From DASUHT01 sp038230835 (GTDB lineage Bacteria; Actinomycetota; Thermoleophilia; Gaiellales; JAICJC01), in assembly GCA_038230835.1 (NCBI GenBank), contig JBBRMM010000028.1:1-38753 (forward strand): a DNA stretch of 38,753 nt, given 5' to 3'. Numbering within the stretch: position 1 is the first letter of the stretch; the number at the start of each line of letters is the position of its first letter. Under the pieces are notes generated by a model that did no database searches, was not told the origin of the DNA, and saw only the letters and a list, made by a program, of their open reading frames with translations. The position numbers and the translations under genes were made by a program. This document shows, one piece after another, positions 32,062 through 38,753 of this stretch.

Positions 32062-35046
32062 TCACCCACGGTGCGCCAACGGCGCATCCGTCACACCTCG
32101 GCCGGCTGCGGACGTCCCTGCGGATTCCGTCAGCGCTGACCGCGCCAACTCCACAACCCCTTCCACGTCGAGTGGGCCGAGCAGTTCACGCGCGCGGTCG
32201 ACTGCACCGGCACCGGCTGCCGCCCGCACGTCATCCAAAGAACGGCGCATCAGCACGAGTTCGCCCGGCGACAGCACGAATCCGACCTCGTCGTGCAGTC
32301 GCTCGGCGGCGGCCAGCAGCGTCACCGCCCGGCTGGGCAGACCCAGTGCATCGGCGACCGCCGCAGCCACCAGCACGTTCTCGATCATCCCGCGGCGATC
32401 GGTCAGGGTCGCGTTTCTCGTCAGCGCGTCCAGCACCAGCGCCCTGGCCGTCTCGGGATCGCCCTCGAGCGCCTCCACCATGGCCAGGTTCCCGACGGCG
32501 CAGGATTGCATCGAGGCGTCGCCATGCTCCGCGGTCAGGCTGAGGCATTCGTGCAACAGCCGTCGGGCCTCGGGCAGATCCCCGTGCACGATCTCGAGCA
32601 CGGACAGGTTGCTGAGGCACGCTACGGTGGCCCGAGTGGCGCCCAGCTCACGGAACCGCCGCAGGGAGTCGCGAAGCCAGGCCAGGGACTGCTCGGTGCG
32701 GCCCGCCTCGGCCATCACCAGAGCTGCCTGGTGGATTCCCCATGCCGCGTCCTCGGGACTGCACGCGCTGATCAACTTCATGCCCCGCTCGACCTGCGCC
32801 ACGGCCCGTTCCGGGTCACCCTGTAACGCCGCCGTCCACGCCACGCAGTTGTGCGCATACACGTGATCGATCGGGTCGAGCACGCCGGCGCCAACCTCGA
32901 GCACCTGGCGCGCCAAGCGCTCCGCCTCCGGGTACTCGTCCTGGAACAGCAGCACACTGACCAGCCCGATGTCGGCCGTCGCGCGCAGGCGCGCGGGGGC
33001 GTCCCGACACGTCGCGATCGCTTCTTCCATCCAGGCTCGCGCCTCGCCGACATGACCGCGCATCAGGCAGAGGGAGCCGAGAGCGCCCGCGAGCGGCAAC
33101 GCGAGGTCGCCTCGCCCGGCGCCCGTCGCCCAGGCCAGCGCCGCACGCACGTTTGCGAGCTCGAGCGCCACCCGGTCGATGTCGGTGTAGTCACGCCAGC
33201 AACCCACGCGTCGAGTGCCACTGAGCGTGCGAGCGAAGTGCCGCGCGTGGCGCTCCCGCACACCATCGCTGTCCGGAAGCTCACCGAGCCGACGCTGAGC
33301 AAACTCTCGCACCGGCTGGAGCACGTCGAAGCGGCCCCCGGTGGGATCGTCTGTGCGCGAGAGCAGGTTGGCGTCCAGGAGCGTCGAGAGCCCCTCGAGC
33401 ACGTCTTCGCCGCACACCTCCTCGGCCGCCCGCAGCGTGCAGCCGCCGGCAAACACCGAGAGGCGTGCGAGCAGCTCCTGGGTCGGTTGCTCGAGCAGCC
33501 GGTGACTCCACTCGATGGTGGCGAGCATCGTCCGCTGCCGTGCCGGCGCGTCGCTGTGGCCCTGCGTGAGCAGCCCGAGCGAGTCGTCCAGCCGCCCTGC
33601 GATCTGCTCAAGGGTGAGCAGGTTTGCACATCCCGCCGCCAGCTCGAGTGCGAGCGGCACACCGGCCAGCCGGACGCAGATCTCCTGCACCGCGTCCGCG
33701 TCTCGTTCCGCCAACCCCGGTCGCGGGTTTCGCGCCCGGCAGCGCTCGAGCAGCAGCGCCGACGCAGCGTGCGTCTCCAGCTGCGCGAGTGTGCAGCCCG
33801 GCGGCGGCAGTTCCAGGCCTTCGACGGCGAACTCGTGCTCCCCGTTCAGCCGAGTGGCGACCCGGCTGGTAAGCAGCACGGTCAAGTCGGGAGCCGCGCG
33901 AAGCAAGCGCGGCACGAACCCCAGATCCGGCAACAACTGCTCGACGTTGTCAATCACCAGCATCACCGGTCGCTGTCGCAGGCGCGCGATCACGCTCTCG
34001 GTGACACCCGCGCCGTCGCCAGAGTTTGCACCCAACCGCTCCGCGACCGCCAGCGCGAGCGCTGCCTCGTCCACGGCCGTGGCCGCCTCGACGACCACCG
34101 CACCTCCCTGGAAGCGATCCGCCACCGCCGCAGCCACGGTCTCTGCCAGACGGCTCTTCCCGATACCGCCGGCACCGGTGAGGGTGACCAACCGGACATC
34201 TCGGCGGGTGATCAGTTCGACCGTCGCATCCACATCGCGTTCACGACCCAGGAGCGAGGTCAGCGTCCCATCAACTGGGCGCCGGGGAGGCGTGGCCGGA
34301 TCGAGACTCGGATCCTGACGCAAGATCGCTCGTTCCAGGGTCTTCAGATGTGGCCCGGGCTCGATGCCAAGCTGATCCACGAAGTGCCGGCGCATCTCAC
34401 GGTAGGCCTCCAACGCGTGAGACTGGCGGTCGGATCGATAGAGGGCGAGAATCAGCGCCGCCCACAGCCGCTCGCGCAGCGGGTGCTCGCCGACCAGCGG
34501 CTGCAACTCCGCAACCACGAACCGGTGGCGACCCAACGCGAGGTCGCAATCGATCCGATCCTCCAGCGCCTCGAGTAGCAGCTCTTCGATTCGAGCCGCC
34601 TCCCGATCGAAGAACGGCTCCAGACCGAGCTCGCCGAGCGGCGAGCCGACCCGAAGTGCCAGCGCCGATCGCAGCAGATCGGCCGCTCGGCGCGTGTCGC
34701 CTACAGCGATGGCTGATCGGGCCTGGCTGTGCATCGAAGTGAACTGCCCCACGTCGATGCGATCCGCGGCGGTGGAAAACACGTACGCCCCGGGACAGGT
34801 GACGATCCGGCAGTCACGCGTGTCGCCAAGCGTTCGCCGCATCCGCGACACGGCCGCCTGCACGGCATTCGCCGGGTCGGCGAGCGTCTGACCCGCCCAG
34901 AGGGTGTCGGCGATCCGCTCCACATTCAGCGCCTCGCCGGGGCGCAGCAGCAGCAGCGCGAGCAGCGCTCGCTGGTTCCGTCCGCCGAGGGCCAGCGGCA
35001 GACCATCCCGGTACGCGGCGACCGGCCCAAGCAGTTGGAAGTCCAC
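32062..35046 (-). CDS. SARP/AfsR-type regulator with BTAD, NB-ARC-like ATPase and TPR domains
   Basis: I chose GTG 35046 because MDFQLLGPVAAYRDG is the classic SARP start and AAGGGG lies 11 nt upstream; ACCCTA (35072-35077, TAGGGT on the minus strand) is a suitable -10. The 994-residue protein has a winged-helix DNA-binding domain (residues 1-95: ALGGRNQRALLALLLLRPGE, ERIADTLWAGQ, VQAAVSRMRRTLGD), a BTAD domain (about 100-245, ending HSRD-like EAYREMRRHFVDQLGIEPG), an NB-ARC-like ATPase (Walker A TGAGGIGKS near 290, Walker B VMLVIDNVEQL near 362, RVATRLNGEHEFAVEGLEL), and TPR repeats from about 640. Such AfsR-like proteins bind direct-repeat promoters to turn on secondary metabolism. No biosynthetic cluster is in the window. 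Positions 35047-35357 hold no other gene. Confidence 0.93.
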   Translation of the reverse strand: MDFQLLGPVAAYRDGLPLALGGRNQRALLALLLLRPGEALNVERIADTLWAGQTLADPANAVQAAVSRMRRTLGDTRDCRIVTCPGAYVFSTAADRIDVGQFTSMHSQARSAIAVGDTRRAADLLRSALALRVGSPLGELGLEPFFDREAARIEELLLEALEDRIDCDLALGRHRFVVAELQPLVGEHPLRERLWAALILALYRSDRQSHALEAYREMRRHFVDQLGIEPGPHLKTLERAILRQDPSLDPATPPRRPVDGTLTSLLGRERDVDATVELITRRDVRLVTLTGAGGIGKSRLAETVAAAVADRFQGGAVVVEAATAVDEAALALAVAERLGANSGDGAGVTESVIARLRQRPVMLVIDNVEQLLPDLGFVPRLLRAAPDLTVLLTSRVATRLNGEHEFAVEGLELPPPGCTLAQLETHAASALLLERCRARNPRPGLAERDADAVQEICVRLAGVPLALELAAGCANLLTLEQIAGRLDDSLGLLTQGHSDAPARQRTMLATIEWSHRLLEQPTQELLARLSVFAGGCTLRAAEEVCGEDVLEGLSTLLDANLLSRTDDPTGGRFDVLQPVREFAQRRLGELPDSDGVRERHARHFARTLSGTRRVGCWRDYTDIDRVALELANVRAALAWATGAGRGDLALPLAGALGSLCLMRGHVGEARAWMEEAIATCRDAPARLRATADIGLVSVLLFQDEYPEAERLARQVLEVGAGVLDPIDHVYAHNCVAWTAALQGDPERAVAQVERGMKLISACSPEDAAWGIHQAALVMAEAGRTEQSLAWLRDSLRRFRELGATRATVACLSNLSVLEIVHGDLPEARRLLHECLSLTAEHGDASMQSCAVGNLAMVEALEGDPETARALVLDALTRNATLTDRRGMIENVLVAAAVADALGLPSRAVTLLAAAERLHDEVGFVLSPGELVLMRRSLDDVRAAAGAGAVDRARELLGPLDVEGVVELARSALTESAGTSAAGRGVTDAPLAHRG

Positions 35047-35357
35047 GGCTAACGATCCCCTTCCCCGACCCACCCTATCCGACTCGAGCCAGCATGCGAC
35101 CCGATGGCCGCACCGGGAGCCCCTCGTTGCCACCCCGACGATTCTCCCGCCATGGTCCGCTCAGGCTCGATGCCCGACTCGCCGCGGCTGGCAATGTCTG
35201 CGGATTAGACGTCTTGGCCTTGGACCGCGTGCTGATCGTGCCGCCCGCTGATCACGCACCGCCAGGTCGAGCCGCTTGACGCCGGCCCTGCGGCCTGCGA
35301 CGATCGCCTGGTAGCGCCATCCGGCATGGGGGCGAGGATGCGGAGCTCGAACGGGCG

Positions 35358-36892
35358 ATGACCACACGGGGCGAAAGGATCGCGTCCGTCTGCCTGCTGG
35401 CGGTAGTGGCGGTTCTTGCCGGCGGATCGAGCGCGAACGCCGCGTTCAACGTCATCGAGTTCCCCGTGCCGACGGCCACCAGCGCACCATGGGGCATCAC
35501 GCTCGGTTCCGACGGCAACCTCTGGTTCACCGAGCAGAACGGAGACCACGTCGCTCGCGTCACGCCCAGCGGTACCGTCACCGAGTTCTTGACGTCGACG
35601 ACTGGCGTCAATCCGACCTCGATCACGGCCGGGCCGGACGGGAACCTGTGGTTTACCGAAACCGAGGCGGATGCGATCGGCTGCGTCACCCCGTCCGGCA
35701 CGGTCACGGAGTTTCCGCTCCCCGTGACGAACGCCCGCCCCGACGGCATCACAGCCGGACCGGACGGACGCATCTGGTTTACCGAGCACAACCGCGGCCG
35801 GCTCGGGCGCATCACGACCGCGGGCACGTTCCTGGCCGCGTTCAAACTGCCCACGCTGAACAGCCAGCCGGATCAGATCACCGCGGGCCCTGACGGCAAT
35901 CTGTGGGTGACGCAGACCGGCCCGTCCGCCATCGACCGAGTCACGCCGACCGGAACGATCACCGAGTTCCCAACTGGTTTGGTCGGCTCCAGCCCGCGCG
36001 GCGTCGCCCCCGGATCCGATGGCAACCTGTGGTTCACCGACTACGGCACCAACAGCATCGGCCGCATCACCACCTCCGGGACGGTCGCCGAGTTCCCGGT
36101 GCCCACTCCGAGTGCGGCGCTGAATGACATCGCCCCGGGACCGGACGGCAATCTCTGGTACGCCGAGACCGGCACCAGCCAGATCGGACAGGTCTCGACC
36201 AGCGGTGTCACCCTGTCCGAGACGCCCACGCCGACTGCGCATACCGAGCCGTTCGGTGTCTGGCCCGGCCCGGACGGCAACATCTGGTTCACCGAACAGG
36301 CCGGGCAGGTGGGCCGGCTCGCCCTGCCCAATCTCAACCTGCTGAACGTCTACTACATCCCCAACAAGTACTTCATCCCGAACATCGCCAAGGTTGCCCA
36401 CCGCGGCGATACGGTCAGCTGGTTGATGCTCGCGCCCGGCCAGCGCGGCATCATCGACACGACCGGCCTGAACCTCTTCGGCTTCACGCCGGCGGGCGGC
36501 CCGATCGCTACGCCGATCGGCGGAGTCGTCTCCTATGCCTTCGACTGGGCCGGCACGTTCCCGTATGACGACCCGTTCCACACCGCGTCGAGGGGCAAGC
36601 TGTCGGTGCCGATCTCGGTCGCGCCCGCCGTCGGCGCGCCGCAGACCGCGGCCGTGACCTGGGCCGCAACAGACCCACCGGCCGGCGACGTGTTCGACGT
36701 GCAGTCGAGATCCCCGGCTCGAGCAGCTTCGTGCCGTGGCAGACGACGACGGCGCTCGGCGGCGGATTCGGACCGACCGATGCGCTGTGGGCCGGTCCCG
36801 GGAGGTACCGGTTCCGGTCGCGGCTCGCCAACCCAGGGTCAGTCCAGCACGCGTCCGGCTACTCAGCCGCCAAGTCGATCACGCTCAGTTGA
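35358..36892 (+). CDS. Secreted Vgb-like 7-blade propeller, cupredoxin-like and Fn3-like domains (paralogue, frameshifted)
   Basis: ATG 35358 gives a signal peptide (MTTRGERIASVCLLAVVAVL to ANA). Seven Vgb repeats follow (residues about 30-320), each with PDGNLWFTE and GRI; one is degenerate (DGNLWVTQTGPSAIDRV). Residues about 329-417 are cupredoxin-like (AHRGDTVSWLMLAPG, IDTTGLNLFGFTPAG, SYAFDWAGTFPYDD) without Cys or suitable His ligands. Near 36705 one base seems lost: the first frame degenerates, while the next reads EIPGSSSFVPWQTTTAL to the stop at 36892, completing an Fn3-like domain and about 511 residues, matching the 503 of the paralogue at 12549. Domain order is the same as the paralogue. 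It is convergent with the methyltransferase gene. Confidence 0.8.
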
Positions 36893-36918
36893 CCACGAAC
36901 CGGGTTCGCTGGCGCCGT

Positions 36919-37530
36919 TCACACGCGAACGATTTCGGCGCGCCAGGCGTCGATCTCGGGTGGCTCCATGGTCGTCTGGAAGACGACCGGCTCCAGCACC
37001 TCGATGCGCCAGTCACCGGCAAAGCTGTGCTCGATCTCGCCTCGGCTGACCCGCCGCGGACCCCAGGTTCCCGGCTGCCGGTCGCTGAAGCACAGCATGT
37101 GGAACACGCCGCCGGGCTTCGTGGCAGCGGCCAGGCTCTCGACGTACCGCGCTCGGTCGTGGTCGTCAAAGACGTGGAACAGCCCGCTGTCGAGCACCGT
37201 GTCGAACCGCTCCCCCAACTGGTCGAGCTCGAGCGCGTCGTGGACGAGCAGGCGCACGTCTAATCCTCGGTCGGCCGCCTTACGGCCTGCGATCGCGATC
37301 GCGGTGGGGGCAGCATCGATGCCGGTGGCGGCCAGCCCGCGCTCGGCGGCCATCAGCGTGTGCTCGCCGGTGCCGCAGCCGGCATCGAGCACGCTCCCGC
37401 GCAGTCTTCCGGTCTCGGCCAGGGCCAGGAACGCCGGCTGCGGCATGCCGATATCCCACGGCGGGACGCCGGCGTAACTGTCCTCGAAGTCCGCCGTCGT
37501 CCGACGCGAGCGATGCGGGACGTCGCTCAC
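36919..37530 (-). CDS. SAM-dependent methyltransferase (thiopurine-MT/TehB-like)
   Basis: I chose GTG 37530 (MSDVPHRSRRTTADFEDSY); the frame is open upstream but poor in coding signs, and there is no ribosome binding site, so the start is tentative. The 203-residue protein is a class I Rossmann methyltransferase: motif I VLDAGCGTGEHTL, acidic residue in TGIDAAPTAIAIA, motif II VHDALEL, motif IV FDTVLDSGLFHVFDD, then YVESLAAATKPGGVFHMLCFSD. The opening PWDIGMPQPAFLAL is that of the methyltransferase-11/25 group. SAM would donate methyl to an unknown small molecule; cytosolic. A short CGAAC/GTTCG hairpin lies between it and the preceding gene. Confidence 0.85.
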   Translation of the reverse strand: MSDVPHRSRRTTADFEDSYAGVPPWDIGMPQPAFLALAETGRLRGSVLDAGCGTGEHTLMAAERGLAATGIDAAPTAIAIAGRKAADRGLDVRLLVHDALELDQLGERFDTVLDSGLFHVFDDHDRARYVESLAAATKPGGVFHMLCFSDRQPGTWGPRRVSRGEIEHSFAGDWRIEVLEPVVFQTTMEPPEIDAWRAEIVRV

Positions 37531-37763
37531 AGAGCCGGTACGGCCGGGCGCGCATCGCCCGCCGGCGTCTCGGGCGGGGTGCGCATCGGGGGTTGGGGAT
37601 ACCGGGCGGCGCTCACGCCGCGAGTCTAGCCGGGTGCCGCCGCTTCTGGCCCGAATCATGCACCGGCAACCGGCGCTGGGGCCCGGAGAATGCGAGAGAT
37701 CCTCACCGATTGCATACGCGATCGCCAGGCGTTCGTTTACAAGTCCGCGGCAGGGTGAGGAGC

Positions 37764-38522
37764 ATGGCAACCTTGCTGCGAACCCCTGCGCGGCTCATCG
37801 CCGCCGCTTTCACGCTCCTCATGATCGGTGTTCAACCGGCGTCGACCGCCGCGGCGACGCCGTCGTTCCACCTCGTCTTCGACGCCGAGTTCTCGGGCAC
37901 GCGGCTCTCCTCGGCGTGGACGCAGTACAACGGCCAGGACGGCTGCTGCCGGATGACGCGGTGGGCGCCGTCGCATCTTGTGGAGGGCGGCGGGATGCTG
38001 ACGATGAAGATCGGCAGGGATCCGGCGTTCGGATGGCACTGGATCGCCGCCGGGATGAGCCAGGGCCGGTCGCTCAACCAGACCTACGGTGCCTGGGCGG
38101 TTCGCTTCCGCATGCAACGCGGGGCGGGTACGGCGTTCGCCATGATGCTGTGGCCACAGTCCGGCTGGCCGCCGGAGATCGACTTCGCCGAGGAGGGGCC
38201 CGGGATGGGCAGCACGCGCCGGCTTATGACGTCGACCCTGCACTACGGATCGTCGAACACGATGATCCACCACGCGGTCTACGCCGATTTCACGAGGTGG
38301 CACACGATGAGCGTGCGCTGGACGCCCGGCAAGATCAGCTACCTCCTGGACGGCCGGCCGTGGGCCCAAATCACCGGGAGCCACGTCCCTCACCAGCCGA
38401 TGCACCTGTCCATCCAGACCGAGGTCGGCCCCAAGGGCTCGGATACGACGTACCCGACTGCGTCAACGCCCAGCCCGACGCGGCTCGAGATCGACTGGGT
38501 GCACGTCTACCGCTATTCTTGA
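37764..38522 (+). CDS. Secreted GH16-family glycoside hydrolase
   Basis: The 252-residue product starts at ATG 37764 (GTGAGG upstream) with a signal peptide (residues 1-31, LIAAAFTLLMIGVQPASTAAA). It has the GH16 jelly roll: FHLVFDAEFSGTRLSSAWTQY, YGAWAVRFRMQRGAGTAFAMMLWPQSGWPPEIDF, HTMSVRWTPGKISYLLDGRPWA and LEIDWVHVYRY. The catalytic ExDxxE motif reads EIDFAE (Glu138, Asp140, Glu143), so it should be active on beta-1,3/1,4-glucans, galactans or similar polymers, with retention. The final WVHVYRY strand is complete, so the gene is whole. It pairs functionally with the GH5 at 8089 as a secreted glycan-degrading enzyme. The next gene, partial, is on the other strand. Confidence 0.93.
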   Translation: MATLLRTPARLIAAAFTLLMIGVQPASTAAATPSFHLVFDAEFSGTRLSSAWTQYNGQDGCCRMTRWAPSHLVEGGGMLTMKIGRDPAFGWHWIAAGMSQGRSLNQTYGAWAVRFRMQRGAGTAFAMMLWPQSGWPPEIDFAEEGPGMGSTRRLMTSTLHYGSSNTMIHHAVYADFTRWHTMSVRWTPGKISYLLDGRPWAQITGSHVPHQPMHLSIQTEVGPKGSDTTYPTASTPSPTRLEIDWVHVYRYS

Positions 38523-38616
38523 TTCGTCTGGCCGGGACGCTGAAGGAACCGCCGGCCACGCACCCGTTAGTGCATTTGCGGCCACAGACGTCCATGACGC
38601 CGAGCATCGCCGGCGT

Positions 38617-38753
38617 TCAGTGCACGGTGAAGAACGAGGTGGCGATCTGGAATCCGGCCGGGCGTCCGTTGGTGTAGGCGTAGAGGAACATTTCGTAGCT
38701 CTCGCCGTGCTTGAGGCTGCGGGTGGCGCCTCGGTATGTCCAGTGCGGCTGGA
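38617..38753 (-). CDS. Partial gene at the right edge (C-terminal fragment)
   Basis: Only the last 45 codons are in the window, ending in TGA (38619-38617). The visible part reads QPHWTYRGATRSLKHGESYEMF, then LYAYTNGRPAGFQIATSFFTVH. It is aromatic-rich and beta-like, similar to the terminal domain of a secreted protein. Family unknown. Confidence 0.5.
   Translation of the reverse strand, partial: QPHWTYRGATRSLKHGESYEMFLYAYTNGRPAGFQIATSFFTVH

Noticed and set aside
32851..34578. 575-residue plus-strand frame inside the SARP-type gene
   Set aside because: Antisense shadow; the minus-strand frame has all expected regulator motifs.

Overview
The window is high-GC DNA whose gene content suggests a soil actinobacterium. 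The features pointing that way are many GTG starts, SARP/BTAD and cyclase-ATPase regulators, secreted streptogramin-lyase-like (Vgb) propellers and leaderless-type promoters. Thermoleophilia/Solirubrobacterales is my best guess, from gene-family flavour only. I see no tRNA, rRNA, CRISPR array, transposase, phage gene or replication origin.

Layout. Positions 146-1956 hold two small secreted proteins (DUF11-like and ScyD/ScyE-like propeller). A divergent pair follows: a glutathione S-transferase (2030-2677, minus) and a class III cyclase/AAA-ATPase/TPR regulator (2734-5680, plus, one frameshift). Next come a wrecked serine-hydrolase pseudogene (5684-6393), a double-VOC protein, two small orphans overlapping tail to tail by 4 nt, and a GH5 glycosidase (8089-9255). 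A tightly coupled minus-strand operon (9263-12356) encodes a histidine phosphatase, a sulfotransferase and a secreted metallophosphoesterase. A Vgb propeller with a metal-ligand-free cupredoxin-like domain (12549-14060) precedes a possible two-gene operon of class II glutamine amidotransferase and glutamate decarboxylase (14245-16546), then a secreted NHL-like propeller (16643-17740). After a divergent promoter region with a near-perfect CRP-type site comes a LolA-like anchored protein with two overlapping ABC ATPase/permease pairs (17961-22609). The rest is an L,D-transpeptidase, a broken Asp-box (sialidase-like) protein, a bulb-lectin/CHAP secreted protein, an IPT plus PQQ-type propeller, an orphan two-PAS histidine kinase, a cysteine-less DksA/TraR-like protein, a small secreted orphan, a SARP-type giant regulator (32062-35046), a second Vgb/cupredoxin paralogue (35358-36892, frameshifted), a methyltransferase, a GH16 glycosidase, and the 3' end of another gene at the right edge.

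Themes. About a third of the genes encode exported proteins, most of them beta-propellers, lectins or glycan-active enzymes. That suggests a surface and exopolymer-oriented accessory region, studded with regulators (cyclase-ATPase, SARP, histidine kinase, DksA-like). Perfect hairpins lie between several convergent genes. Four long genes are each broken by what looks like a single-base indel while coding stays intact on both sides. This is either assembly error or very recent decay and should be resolved before any gene here is called a pseudogene. The best candidates for new biology are the lectin-CHAP protein, the pair of Vgb/degenerate-cupredoxin proteins, the amidotransferase-GadB pair, the phosphatase/sulfotransferase/phosphoesterase operon and the mirrored leaderless promoter pair.
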